Positions 1 through 8,718 are shown, counted from the stretch's first letter. The stretch is 45,713 bases of DNA from an uncultured Prevotellaceae bacterium (GCA_900318305.1 ONKB01000084.1:1-45713), one strand, 5' to 3'. Program-made: numbers and translations. Notes: generated by a model not told the origin, from the sequence alone.

Positions 1-615
1 CACCTTGCGGAAGCCGCAAAGATTAGTGTGGTGCCTCATAGCCTTATTCGTTTGGCTGATGGAAAACTGGGATATATCACAAAGCGTATTGACCGTACCA
101 AAAATGGTGAGAAGATAGATATGGAAGACATGTGTCAACTCACGCTGCATCCTACGGAATACAAATACAAAGGTTCGTATGAACAGATTGCGAAGACAAT
201 CTTGCAGTACAGCAACACACCAAAACTCGATCTTACGAATTATATGCAGTTGTTGCTCTTCTGTTTTGTCACTGGCAATAACGACATGCACCTGAAAAAC
301 TTCTCACTTTACCGACCAATGGAAGGTTATCAACTAACACCAGCTTATGACCTACTGAATGTTGCCATTGCCAATCCAAAGGACAAGGAAGAATTGGCAC
401 TTACTCTTGCGGGAAAGAAGACGAAACTCCGCTTGGCAGACTTTCTGAATGCTGCAAAGACAATGGGACTGGAAGAAAATGTAGTACAGCGTCTCATTAC
501 AGAGCTTCATAAGGCACTTCCCAAATGGCAACAGCTCATAAAAAATTCCTTCCTCAGCGAAGAGCATAAACAAATGTATGAGGAACTTATAGTTTCCAGA
601 TTGGACAGGTTATAG
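1..615 (+). CDS. HipA-type serine/threonine kinase, C-terminal part (5' end outside window)
   Basis: The reading frame is open from the first base, so the N-terminus is missing; the GTG at 28 is internal and not a start. HipA-family kinases phosphorylate protein targets (GltX in E. coli) and act as the toxin of HipAB-type toxin-antitoxin pairs. Numbering from codon 28, the catalytic loop NNDMHLKNF holds the expected Asp86 and Asn91, and AYDLLN holds the metal-binding Asp108, so the kinase core looks intact. About 85 further residues complete the helical C-terminal lobe. The antitoxin (HipB-like HTH) and the N-terminal subdomain, if present, lie upstream of the window. Family assignment is firm; whether it belongs to a one-gene HipA or a split HipS/HipT arrangement cannot be told. 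Confidence 0.85.
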   Translation, partial: HLAEAAKISVVPHSLIRLADGKLGYITKRIDRTKNGEKIDMEDMCQLTLHPTEYKYKGSYEQIAKTILQYSNTPKLDLTNYMQLLLFCFVTGNNDMHLKNFSLYRPMEGYQLTPAYDLLNVAIANPKDKEELALTLAGKKTKLRLADFLNAAKTMGLEENVVQRLITELHKALPKWQQLIKNSFLSEEHKQMYEELIVSRLDRL

Positions 616-722
616 ATACAAACTCGAGTATGATTTCATACTCTATCCCAGTATTATGGATAAAGATTCTCACAGATACACGTTTTTATGCAGACAGATA
701 AGCATAATTGGAATAAATAGAG

Positions 723-730
723 TACCTTTG
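723..730 (+). promoter_or_regulatory. -7 box of porin gene promoter
   Basis: TACCTTTG matches the Bacteroidota primary sigma -7 consensus TAnnTTTG and lies about 42 bases before the porin ATG. No TTTG -33 element stands at the usual 19-21 base spacing. Confidence 0.6.
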
Positions 731-772
731 CACTTGATTTTAAATCAAGGCATATATAAAACACAATAAATC

Positions 773-1864
773 ATGAAAAAACAGATTTTTCTTTTTATCC
801 TGCTGCTCAGCTGTTTTTCCAGCAGCAACGGGCAAGGTTTAGCCGAGCAGGCAAAAAAAGACTTAGTGGAAAACAGTAAGTTTGGTGGTTTCGTCATTGG
901 GCGTGCCGCTTTCAACGACCGTGACCTCAGCGGGGCAAACAAGTATCACAGCAACTTTGACTTGCGCCTTGTGCGTGGTTATGTTGACGGCAAAATCCTG
1001 AACTTCCAGTACAAGCTCCAGTTAGAGTATGAAGGTTATGGCGGTGCCAGCGAGAAAGGTCCCCATATCGTTGACGCATGGGGTGAATGGCAGAAATTCA
1101 AGTTCTTCCGCATCAAGTTGGGCCAGTTCAAGCGCTGCTTCACATTTGAGAACCCGACAAATCCGTGGGACATCAGCTTCGGCGGTTACTCTCAGCTCTC
1201 AGACAAACTGGCTGGCATGAACGACCGTATCGGTGAGCACTCAAGCGGCGGACGTGACGGTGGTGTCCAGATTCAAGGTGACTTGCTGCCTTCCCGCAAG
1301 GACGGCCACGGTTTCGTTCACTATCAGATAGGCTTGTTCAACGGACAGGGCATCAACCACAACGATGTCAACAACCACAAGGATCTCATCGGCAACATTG
1401 CCATCTGTCCAATCAAAGACCTTTCTATTGCGTTCTTTGGATGGCATGGCAAATATACGAGCAACAATATTACTGTTGACCGCAACCGTATGGCCTGGGG
1501 TGTGAAATACGCAGGCCCGTTCACCGTACGTGTTGAATACGGCGTTAGCGAAGGTCACAAGATTTCTGATTATGCTGCTCCCGGCGTACTCAATCCCAAC
1601 ACAAGCGACAAAGCCGACGCCTGGTATGCCATGGCAGCCGTTCCTGTCACAAAAGACAAGAAGCTCAAAGTTCAGGGCAAATGGGATGTTTACCGCGATG
1701 GCAAGACCTGGGCAAAGGCAAAACGCATCTATGCCGCTGGTGCTGAATACTATTTCACCAAGAACTTCAAATTACAAGGAAACTATTCCTTCACTTGCGA
1801 CAGGAGCACCACTCTCGACAGCCACTACAACGCTTTCGACTTGCAACTCTACTGGCGCTGGTAG
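773..1864 (+). CDS. OprO/OprP-family outer-membrane porin
   Basis: A 363-residue protein with a clear signal peptide (MKKQIFLFILLLSCFSSSNGQ). The body is made of alternating hydrophobic and aromatic beta-strand segments typical of the phosphate-selective porin O/P family. The chain ends in FDLQLYWRW, a terminal aromatic residue as expected for insertion by the BAM machinery. The family forms trimeric 16-stranded channels for phosphate, polyphosphate or other small anions; the actual substrate here is not visible. It is the first gene of a forward run: the phosphatase-fold gene starts 12 bases after its stop. The ATG at 773 is supported by the signal peptide and by the -7 box 42 bases upstream. 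Family call is good; phosphate selectivity is only a family-level expectation. Confidence 0.85.
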   Translation: MKKQIFLFILLLSCFSSSNGQGLAEQAKKDLVENSKFGGFVIGRAAFNDRDLSGANKYHSNFDLRLVRGYVDGKILNFQYKLQLEYEGYGGASEKGPHIVDAWGEWQKFKFFRIKLGQFKRCFTFENPTNPWDISFGGYSQLSDKLAGMNDRIGEHSSGGRDGGVQIQGDLLPSRKDGHGFVHYQIGLFNGQGINHNDVNNHKDLIGNIAICPIKDLSIAFFGWHGKYTSNNITVDRNRMAWGVKYAGPFTVRVEYGVSEGHKISDYAAPGVLNPNTSDKADAWYAMAAVPVTKDKKLKVQGKWDVYRDGKTWAKAKRIYAAGAEYYFTKNFKLQGNYSFTCDRSTTLDSHYNAFDLQLYWRW

Positions 1865-1876
1865 AATATTTCCGGC

Positions 1877-2872
1877 ATGAAGAAATACAGCCCTTGCATC
1901 GTGAGTGTACTGATTTTGGTCGGTACACTCACGATTTGTCTTCCCACACAAGCCAAACGAGACAGAAACAGCCTGAGGCTGCTCTACTGGAATATCCAGA
2001 ACGGCATGTGGGACGGACAAAGCGACAATTACAACCGCTTTGTGGAATGGACCAAAGCCCAGAATCCTGACATCTGCATATGGTGTGAGGCACAAAGCAA
2101 ATGGAAGACCAATACTGCCATCCTTATGGAGAAGCAGGAGCGCTATCTTGTTGACAACTGGGATGTACTGGCCCGACGCTACGGACACAAATACATCTAC
2201 ATAGGAGGGCATCATGACGACTTCCCGCAAGTCATCACCTCCAAGTATCCCATCCACAACAAGGCTCGCATCTTAGGGAACAAGAGCGACACCCTTGTAT
2301 GCCACGGGTGCGGATGGGCAACAGTTGAGAAAAACGGGAAGACCCTAAACTTTGTCACCGTCCACACCTGGCCTCAGCGCTATGGATATGGTGTCAAGAA
2401 GGAAGACCGCCAGCGCAGCAGCGAGGCTCACGAAGGAGATTATTTCCGGCGGACAGAGATGGAGTATATCCTCAACCACACGATAGGGCTATGCCCCCAT
2501 GGGGAGAAAGAGCTATGGATGATGCTGGGTGACTTCAACGCCTTGTCACCACTGGACAACGATGTCTATAAACTGCCGGAGAACAGTTCGGAGTTTCTGG
2601 TTCACAACTATATACTGAAACATTCCCCGTATATTGACGTCATCAAGGAGAAGCATCCTCACCAATTCAAGCCGACCTGGGCAGACGGGAAACAGCGCAT
2701 CGATTTTGTATATGCTACCCGCCCGCTCTACAACATGATAAAGACTGCCACAGTCGTATGGGACAACTACACAACTCCCGTGCGCAACTCCGAGAAGACA
2801 GGCGGCTTCTACTTCTGGAGGCCAGCCGACCATCTGCCCATCATGATGGATTTAGATTTGAGCATCCAATAA
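1877..2872 (+). CDS. secreted endonuclease/exonuclease/phosphatase-family protein
   Basis: A 331-residue protein with a signal peptide of about 26 residues ending in the region PTQA. The fold is the Mg-dependent EEP superfamily (DNase I, sphingomyelinase, inositol-polyphosphate 5-phosphatase). Visible active-site motifs are Asn39 in YWNIQN, Glu71 in WCEAQ, Asp219 and Asn221 in GDFNAL, and the terminal Asp318-His319 pair in ADHLPIM. Residues before the last motif (RIDFVYA) match the family's conserved core strand. The substrate, whether nucleic acid, phospholipid head group or phosphate ester, cannot be read from the sequence. It sits 12 bases behind an anion-porin gene, which would fit release of phosphate in the periplasm followed by or coupled to uptake, but that is inference. 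Confidence 0.85.
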   Translation: MKKYSPCIVSVLILVGTLTICLPTQAKRDRNSLRLLYWNIQNGMWDGQSDNYNRFVEWTKAQNPDICIWCEAQSKWKTNTAILMEKQERYLVDNWDVLARRYGHKYIYIGGHHDDFPQVITSKYPIHNKARILGNKSDTLVCHGCGWATVEKNGKTLNFVTVHTWPQRYGYGVKKEDRQRSSEAHEGDYFRRTEMEYILNHTIGLCPHGEKELWMMLGDFNALSPLDNDVYKLPENSSEFLVHNYILKHSPYIDVIKEKHPHQFKPTWADGKQRIDFVYATRPLYNMIKTATVVWDNYTTPVRNSEKTGGFYFWRPADHLPIMMDLDLSIQ

Positions 2873-2922
2873 AACGACAAACAAGAACAGACTCCCAAAA
2901 ACTTTAACCCTTGAAGACAACG

Positions 2923-4248
2923 ATGACAAAGCATTTATTATGGGTATGTCTTCTGACAGCATTACCCTCAGCAGGAAAACACATCCTGTTGGAAAGAACT
3001 CTGGACAAATCGGATTTCTTCCCAGGCACAGAACGCAAGTATTGGGTCTATGTGCCTGAGCAGTACAAAGACGGAGACACAGCCTGTCTCTACATGGCCT
3101 TTGACGGTGTGTCATGCAATGCGCCACAGGTATTTGACGAACTGATTGCAGAAGGCAAAATGCCTGTCACCGTCGGTGTATTCACCGAACCGGGCAAAGT
3201 CAGGAACAGCCGCAGGGAAATACTGCGTTACAACCGTAGCAACGAGTATGACATGACGGACGACCGCCTTGCCCTGTTTCTGGAGAAAGAGCTGCTGCCT
3301 GCCGTTGAAGCCATCACGACTCCCGACGGACGCCGCATAAGACTGTCGCACAAGGCAAGCGACAGAGCCATTTACGGAGCAAGCAGCGGCGGTATCGCCT
3401 CGTTCAACATTGCATGGCAACGGCCTGATATGTTCAGCCGCATCTTCAGCGCCGTAGGCACATTCGTCTCTTTCCGTGGAGGAAATGACATGCAGGCATT
3501 CGTGCGCAAGACCGAACCTCTGCCCTTGCGTATATTCCTGCAAGACGGCACCAAAGATGCCTGGAATCCCCTGTTTGGAAGCTGGTATGAGGCCAACCGC
3601 ATGCTGGAATCGGCGCTGCAATTTGCCGGATATGAGTTGAAATGCGACTGGGGCGACAGCGGTCATAGCGGTGCCCGCGCCGCAGAGATATTCAAGGATG
3701 TCATGACATGGCTCTGGGAAGGATGGCCGGCAGCGGTTAAACCGGGCATAACCAGTAACAACTTGTTGGAGCCTCTTCTTATCCCGGACGAAACATGGCA
3801 ACATGATGACGCCGTCAGGAAAAACCCGAACAAGCGCAACAAATATGACGCCATTTACCCTGACGGCACCCTTGCCGTAAGGCACAAGGACGGCACAAAT
3901 TGTCTCTGGCAATATATTATTGATGAAAACGGCAAGGAATCCTACGGACAACGCTTCTATTGGCTTCACACTATGGACAACACGCCTGCGAAGGTAGGCC
4001 CCATGGCGTTTGACGCTAACGGGAACCTGTTTGTCACGACCTCCATAGGCATACAGATTTGTGACCAGAACGGACGTGTACGCGGCATCCTGAGATGGCT
4101 GAAAGACATTGCGTGGCCCGTCAAGACTATATGGATAGAAAACGGGGCCATCCGCATTACCGATGCCAGGAACAAAGGCTTTGTCAGGAAGATGAACATA
4201 CAACAACCCCAAAAGGGCGTGCGTCCCAAATCGCAAGGACAAGGATAA
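2923..4248 (+). CDS. secreted alpha/beta-hydrolase esterase with SMP-30-like C-terminal region
   Basis: ATG at 2923 is preferred over the TTG at 2911 because it begins a compact signal peptide (MTKHLLWVCLLTALPSAG), giving 441 residues. Residues about 25-255 are an esterase D/enterochelin-esterase (Fes)-like alpha/beta hydrolase: nucleophile elbow GASSGG with Ser154, and His248 in DSGHSG as the likely catalytic histidine. Residues about 265-430 resemble the SMP-30/gluconolactonase repeat fold, with blocks such as GPMAFDANGNLFVTT and IQICDQNG. Similar esterase-lactonase fusions occur in Bacteroidota glycan-degrading enzymes. Substrate unknown; an acyl or aromatic ester on a plant glycan and a siderophore-like ester are both possible. 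The stop overlaps the next start (TAATG), indicating translational coupling. Confidence 0.75.
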   Translation: MTKHLLWVCLLTALPSAGKHILLERTLDKSDFFPGTERKYWVYVPEQYKDGDTACLYMAFDGVSCNAPQVFDELIAEGKMPVTVGVFTEPGKVRNSRREILRYNRSNEYDMTDDRLALFLEKELLPAVEAITTPDGRRIRLSHKASDRAIYGASSGGIASFNIAWQRPDMFSRIFSAVGTFVSFRGGNDMQAFVRKTEPLPLRIFLQDGTKDAWNPLFGSWYEANRMLESALQFAGYELKCDWGDSGHSGARAAEIFKDVMTWLWEGWPAAVKPGITSNNLLEPLLIPDETWQHDDAVRKNPNKRNKYDAIYPDGTLAVRHKDGTNCLWQYIIDENGKESYGQRFYWLHTMDNTPAKVGPMAFDANGNLFVTTSIGIQICDQNGRVRGILRWLKDIAWPVKTIWIENGAIRITDARNKGFVRKMNIQQPQKGVRPKSQGQG

Positions 4249-4928
4249 TGATGATGGAACTAACTTTTTCAAAGGAAATCACAACGGTGTGTCCTGAACT
4301 ATGTGTAGCTGTCATTGAGGCGGCAGTTGTCAACAGCGAGCACAACGATGCTCTATGGGAGGAGATTTACCAGGAAGAAAAACGCCTGGCGGAACACTAT
4401 ACCCCTGAGAGCTTAAAAAGCCGCTCTGGCATCGAAGCCACCCGTAAGGCATATCGTGCGCTCGGCAAAGACCCCAGCAGATACCGCCCTTCCAATGAGG
4501 CATTGGTCAGGCGTTTCCTTCAGGGAAAACATCTCTACGAAATCTCCACTTTGGTTGACTGCAACAACCTTGCCTCCATGCGTTGGGGATACAGCATCGG
4601 TGGATTTGACCTGAACAAAATCCAAGGCACCACACTAGAACTCGGTGTAGGACGTGAAGGAGAGCCTTACGAGGGTATCGGCCGCGGTCCTTTGAACATA
4701 GAGCACCTCCCCGTCTATCGTGACAACACGGGAGGCATAGGAACTCCCACCAGCGATCATGAGCGGACAAAAATCTCTCTGGAGACCAAACGACTACTGT
4801 TTCTCATCAACGGGTATGACGGAAACGAAAGCGACACAATGGCATGCGGCAGGGATTTGCAGGACCTGCTTCGCCGCTTTGCCCACAGTGACGGCGGAAC
4901 CCTAAGATTGTTCAGGGCGCAGGCATAA
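4248..4928 (+). CDS. solo B3/4 domain protein (PheRS beta-like)
   Basis: A 226-residue cytoplasmic protein consisting of a B3/4 domain, the fold used by the phenylalanyl-tRNA synthetase beta chain for hydrolytic editing (COG3382-type stand-alone form). Recognisable parts are the conserved SRSGIEATRKAYRALGKDPSRYRPSNEAL block (given here as its sense, residues about 50-80), the VDCNN segment and the SIGGFD and TPTSDHERT stretches. Three ATGs stand in tandem at 4248, 4251 and 4254; the first overlaps the upstream TAA as TAATG. Stand-alone members may edit mischarged tRNA in trans or bind a small ligand; function is unproven. Placement at the end of a secreted porin-enzyme run is unexpected for a tRNA-related protein. 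It converges on recO, with only 6 bases between the stops. Confidence 0.8.
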   Translation: MMMELTFSKEITTVCPELCVAVIEAAVVNSEHNDALWEEIYQEEKRLAEHYTPESLKSRSGIEATRKAYRALGKDPSRYRPSNEALVRRFLQGKHLYEISTLVDCNNLASMRWGYSIGGFDLNKIQGTTLELGVGREGEPYEGIGRGPLNIEHLPVYRDNTGGIGTPTSDHERTKISLETKRLLFLINGYDGNESDTMACGRDLQDLLRRFAHSDGGTLRLFRAQA

Positions 4929-4934
4929 CACCCA

Positions 4935-5660
4935 TTAGGAAAATACCTCTCTCAGGACTTCAATAGATTTCAAGACGGGGAAATAAGGAACATGCAGGCG
5001 ATAGTAGGCGTTAATTAAGTCGAGCAAACGGCTACGCTGAGGAGTGGAGAAGCAGAAAAAGCGCATATTGTTAAAATCCATGCGAACCAGAAGACGCACA
5101 AATGCCGCCTCACGTCCTTTCAGATAATAGCCATGTGCAGGCACCTGCATGGCATAGGAGGCATCCTGCATATCGAAAACCGCCCCAGACATATAATCAG
5201 ATATATTGGGCATGATGCCCAGAAACATTGTCAGGCGCACCTGCAAGGCTAAATGGAAATTCGAGAATCCTCGTTCCGCCATGTCAAGCCACTGGAGAGA
5301 CGAGGCCAGATATTCGTACAAACCCTCATTGGCCTGCTCTTTACGCAAAGCATAATACAGGAACTCCGAAAGGAAAGATGCCATGGCTGCCTTCACAGGG
5401 TCATAGGGCAATCTCGAATAGGGATAACAGCAATGTACATGGCGGACAACAGCCAGCGACTGATTCTCCTTGTAATCCCATTCTATCTCCAACAGGTTAA
5501 GAGGCTGGAAAAGAATACTCATGTCGCCCACACTTCGTGTCTTAGACTTGCGCACGACAAATGACACGCTTCCTTTAGCCTCAGTATAAAGACAAGCTAT
5601 ATCGGAAGTGTCATTGTGTCTTAACCTGCTCAGGACCAGCGCACGTGATTTGACTAACAT
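4935..5660 (-). CDS. recO: DNA repair protein RecO
   Basis: RecO loads RecA onto SSB-coated DNA with RecR during gap repair. The 241-residue chain has the N-terminal OB-fold signature (SRALVLSRLRHNDTSDIACLYT in sense, residues about 5-26, followed by GSVSFVVRKSK) and the helical C-terminal half typical of the family, of normal length. The ATG at 5660 is chosen over the TTG at 5675 because GGAAAG stands just upstream of it and a minus-strand -7 box (TAGCTTTG, 5692-5685) would place the transcript start next to that TTG. The gene is monocistronic as far as can be seen and converges on the B3/4 gene. Confidence 0.93.
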   Translation of the reverse strand: MLVKSRALVLSRLRHNDTSDIACLYTEAKGSVSFVVRKSKTRSVGDMSILFQPLNLLEIEWDYKENQSLAVVRHVHCCYPYSRLPYDPVKAAMASFLSEFLYYALRKEQANEGLYEYLASSLQWLDMAERGFSNFHLALQVRLTMFLGIMPNISDYMSGAVFDMQDASYAMQVPAHGYYLKGREAAFVRLLVRMDFNNMRFFCFSTPQRSRLLDLINAYYRLHVPYFPVLKSIEVLREVFS

Positions 5661-5684
5661 CTTTCCTGTTTTCAAACGCTACTG

Positions 5685-5692
5685 CAAAGCTA
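5685..5692 (-). promoter_or_regulatory. -7 box of recO promoter
   Basis: On the minus strand this reads TAGCTTTG, matching TAnnTTTG, 24 bases before the recO ATG at 5660. It argues against the TTG at 5675 as the translation start. Confidence 0.55.
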
Positions 5693-5758
5693 CTATTTTT
5701 TTGCCAATGGCTACAACATGGGCTCTGTATTTGAGAAGATTTGTGCTACAGTATAAGA

Positions 5759-5791
5759 GTTCAAGGGGTTCAAGAGTTTAAGTAGTTCAAG
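5759..5791 (+). repeat. short phased direct repeats GTTCAAG
   Basis: Four copies of a 7-base unit, GTTCAAG at 5759, 5768 and 5785 and GTTTAAG at 5776, are spaced 8-9 bases apart. The cluster lies in the divergent recO/GH78 intergenic region, about 85 bases upstream of the GH78 -7 box. It could be a degenerate microsatellite or binding sites; the sequence alone does not decide. Confidence 0.5.
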
Positions 5792-5876
5792 GTGCTTAAT
5801 CGTCATTTTTCCGGCTATTAGGTCGGCAACAAATAACTTTTAACCAGACATGACCATTATTCATGATTTGTTTTTG

Positions 5877-5884
5877 TATATTTG
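5877..5884 (+). promoter_or_regulatory. -7 box of GH78 promoter
   Basis: TATATTTG fits TAnnTTTG exactly. It overlaps the TTG at 5882, so that codon cannot be the start on this transcript; the first usable ATG is 5903. Confidence 0.6.
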
Positions 5885-5902
5885 CGTAAATATTTCTCCA
5901 TC

Positions 5903-8647
5903 ATGATTATTCCAAGAAATCTCACCATGGCACGCATAGCCATGGCTTATGTATTGTTCCTGGCCCTCAACCTCGGTTCCCAGGCCGTCAGAGTATATGA
6001 TTTAAGATGCGAAATGATGCAAAATCCCTGGGGAGTTGACAACCTGACACCGGCATTGAGCTGGAAAATTGCCACAGACCATAACGGCATCAAGCAGAAA
6101 GCCTATCAGATTCTTGCCGCTACTTCTGCGGAACTTGTAAACGAAAAAGACGCCAATCTATGGAATACCGGCAAAGTCAGTTCCGAGCAGAGCATCTGGG
6201 TCCAATATGCCGGCAAGAAACTCTCTTCGGGCAGCGTGGTTTACTGGAAGCTCAAGGTATGGGACGAGACTGGCGCGGAATCCAATTGGAGTGCCACAGG
6301 GCGTTTCTCCGTGGGACTGCTGGAAGCATCTGACTGGAATGGCAAATTTATCGGCATGGAGCGGGCAGACACGACGGCATCACCTATGCTGAGAAAGACT
6401 TTTCAGGTAACTGCGAAACAGAAGAATGCTTTTCTCCATATTTGCACCTTGGGTTATCATGAGATTTACATCAACGGCAAACCCATCAGCGACGATGTGC
6501 TTGCTCCTTCCGTAGTAGAATATGCCAAACGATACCATAGCATGAGCTATAATATCAGCCCGTTTCTCAAAGAGGGTTCTAACGATATTGTTATCTGGTT
6601 AGGCAAGGCTTGGTATGACGCTTCGACAAAAGGTGTCATCGGGAAAGGTCCTTACACCAAGGCACAAATAGACATCGTTGACGGCTCTAAACGTAAAACC
6701 ATTGTCGCTACCGACAAGACATGGCGTGCAAGAAAGAGCGGATACTACTTCCCAGGCTCATGGTCAAGGGTGAAATTTGAGGGTGAGGATGTTGTAGCCA
6801 GCGAACTCCTGACAGACCTCTCTTCCGAGAGCCTTGACAAAGCTACCTGGCAGGATGCCTATGAGGCACCTGTTCCCGAAAGACCCATTTCCCCCATGAC
6901 TTGCGAGCCAAATAAAATCCAGGAGAAAATCAAACCTGCCAGCATCAGCCGTTTCACCAGGAAAATCTGGATGGCAGACATGGGGAAAAGCATCGTGGGC
7001 TGGACAAAGATAAAATTCGGCAAATTGCGTAAAGGACAAAAAATAGATATCAGCTATTGTGACATGCTGGGTCTAAACGGCGATTTTGAGGCTGGCGTGT
7101 TCACCGACCACTATACTGCCAGCGGCGAAGGTGAAGAAACCTTCTGCAACAAATTCAATTATCACGCCTACCGCTATATCAAGATAACCGGACTGGACAA
7201 GATGCCAGAACTTGACGACATCACGGCCTACTCCATCTACACTGGATATGACACCAAATCCTCCTTCGTATGCAACGACGCTGACATCAATGCCATACAC
7301 AATATGGTACATTACACTTTCAAATGCCTGACCCAAAGCGGCTACATGGTCGACTGCCCCCATCTGGAACGTCAGGGATACGGAGGTGACGGCAACGCCT
7401 CTATCCTCGCAGCACAAACTATGTATGAGCTTTATCCCTTGTATACCAACTGGATACAAGCCTATGGCGATGCGCAGGAAGAAAACGGAGACCTCCCACA
7501 TGCTGCTCCTGTGGCGCACCGTTGCGGCGGCGGTCCGTTCTGGTGTGTATTTATTGCCAATGCGCCCTGGCAAACATATCTGCAATATGGTGACAGGGAC
7601 ATACTTGAGGATTACTACCCCCATATGCAGCGCTTCCTGCGCTTTGCAGAATCTTACATGGAAAACGGGCTGGTAACGCTCAACAACCGATGGCCAAACA
7701 CCAACCGGCGGCACTGGTTCCTTGGAGACTGGGCCCTGCCAAACGAAGAGCACCAGCTTCATACCAGGAGTATTGATGAGGTGAACAGTTGCGCCCTCAG
7801 CTGGGCATACAGCATCATGGCAAAAATAGCCAAAGTACTCAACAAAACAGAGGACCATGTAAAATACACGCAGAAACATCAGGAGATGAACAAGCTCATT
7901 CACAAGACATTCTACAATCCGTCAGAAAAGACCTATGCCTCGGGCTTGCAATTAGACCTTGCCTTCCCTCTCTTTGTCGGAGCCACTCCGGAGGAAGTAA
8001 CCAAAGATATAAACCAATCACTGAAAAATATTACCTACAATAGGTTTGAAGGCCATTTCTTTACCGGTTTAGTCGGCATACCAATCCTTACACAATGGCT
8101 TACTCGTGCAGGAGAAGCCCAGTTGATGTATGACATGCTCAAACAGCGCAGTTTCCCAGGATATCTTTATATGATTGAGAACAATGCCACAACAACGTGG
8201 GAACATTGGAATGCCCGCCGCAGCCGCATCCACAATTGCTATAACGGCATCGGCTCATGGTTCTATCAAGCTCTCGGCGGTATTTTGCCCGATGAGCAGC
8301 AACCGGCATACAAGCATTTCCTTATCAAACCCCAAATCCCCGACGGCATTACATTTGTACGGACATCCCAACCCACACCCTATGGTAACATCAGCGTTGA
8401 CTGGACAAAGTCAGAACAAACCTTCGACCTCAAAATAGAAATTCCCGCAGGGACAAAAGCAACCATTGAAGTACCTTTCAAAGCTGTCTCCGCAGAAATA
8501 CCTCCATCAGGTCTTATCAGATATGGTCTTGTATATGACGAGAAACAACGGGACCGCAAAACAGACACTCCAGCCACCCAATATGCCCCCGACAAACCCA
8601 TTGAATTAGAAAGTGGAAAATATCGCATCTTATACCACTTAAAATAA
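5903..8647 (+). CDS. secreted alpha-L-rhamnosidase, GH78
   Basis: A 914-residue enzyme that hydrolyses terminal alpha-L-rhamnose, for example from pectic rhamnogalacturonan or plant glycosides. Order of parts: signal peptide in the first ~30 residues, fibronectin-like N-domain (LRCEMMQNPWGVD), a jelly-roll rhamnosidase N-domain (around IYINGK and YNISPFLKEG), a second beta domain with HAYRYIKITG, then the (alpha/alpha)6 catalytic barrel and a C-terminal beta domain. Likely catalytic residues are Glu489 in CPHLERQGYGGD (general acid) and Glu767 in TTTWEHWN (general base), by analogy with GH78. ATG 5903 is chosen because the -7 box overlaps the upstream TTG; ATG 5927 is an alternative start. 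No SusC/D neighbours, so it appears as a lone enzyme gene. Confidence 0.92.
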   Translation: MIIPRNLTMARIAMAYVLFLALNLGSQAVRVYDLRCEMMQNPWGVDNLTPALSWKIATDHNGIKQKAYQILAATSAELVNEKDANLWNTGKVSSEQSIWVQYAGKKLSSGSVVYWKLKVWDETGAESNWSATGRFSVGLLEASDWNGKFIGMERADTTASPMLRKTFQVTAKQKNAFLHICTLGYHEIYINGKPISDDVLAPSVVEYAKRYHSMSYNISPFLKEGSNDIVIWLGKAWYDASTKGVIGKGPYTKAQIDIVDGSKRKTIVATDKTWRARKSGYYFPGSWSRVKFEGEDVVASELLTDLSSESLDKATWQDAYEAPVPERPISPMTCEPNKIQEKIKPASISRFTRKIWMADMGKSIVGWTKIKFGKLRKGQKIDISYCDMLGLNGDFEAGVFTDHYTASGEGEETFCNKFNYHAYRYIKITGLDKMPELDDITAYSIYTGYDTKSSFVCNDADINAIHNMVHYTFKCLTQSGYMVDCPHLERQGYGGDGNASILAAQTMYELYPLYTNWIQAYGDAQEENGDLPHAAPVAHRCGGGPFWCVFIANAPWQTYLQYGDRDILEDYYPHMQRFLRFAESYMENGLVTLNNRWPNTNRRHWFLGDWALPNEEHQLHTRSIDEVNSCALSWAYSIMAKIAKVLNKTEDHVKYTQKHQEMNKLIHKTFYNPSEKTYASGLQLDLAFPLFVGATPEEVTKDINQSLKNITYNRFEGHFFTGLVGIPILTQWLTRAGEAQLMYDMLKQRSFPGYLYMIENNATTTWEHWNARRSRIHNCYNGIGSWFYQALGGILPDEQQPAYKHFLIKPQIPDGITFVRTSQPTPYGNISVDWTKSEQTFDLKIEIPAGTKATIEVPFKAVSAEIPPSGLIRYGLVYDEKQRDRKTDTPATQYAPDKPIELESGKYRILYHLK

Positions 8648-8687
8648 GGACAACCAGAAGAAAAAGATAAAAATATTTGTCAAAAAC

Positions 8688-8718
8688 TTTGCCGAGTAAA
8701 ATAAAACTTATATCTTTG
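8688..8718 (+). promoter_or_regulatory. promoter of tRNA-Glu (and probably rpsT)
   Basis: A TTTG -33 element at 8688-8691 is followed after 19 bases by the -7 box TATCTTTG at 8711-8718, the full Bacteroidota arrangement. The tRNA begins 53 bases after the -7 box, so a short processed leader is expected. No separate promoter is evident between the tRNA and rpsT. Confidence 0.75.

Noticed and set aside
4095-4247. 51-residue N-terminal extension of the B3/4 protein
   Set aside because: It overlaps the end of the esterase gene in another frame; TAATG coupling at 4248 explains the true start.
3112-4272. 386-codon open frame on the minus strand
   Set aside because: It lies fully antisense to the esterase gene, which has a signal peptide and intact catalytic motifs. 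The antisense frame has no recognisable motif and arises from codon composition.
7073-7903. 276-codon minus-strand frame inside the GH78 gene
   Set aside because: Antisense to the catalytic barrel of a complete GH78 enzyme; no motif or promoter of its own.
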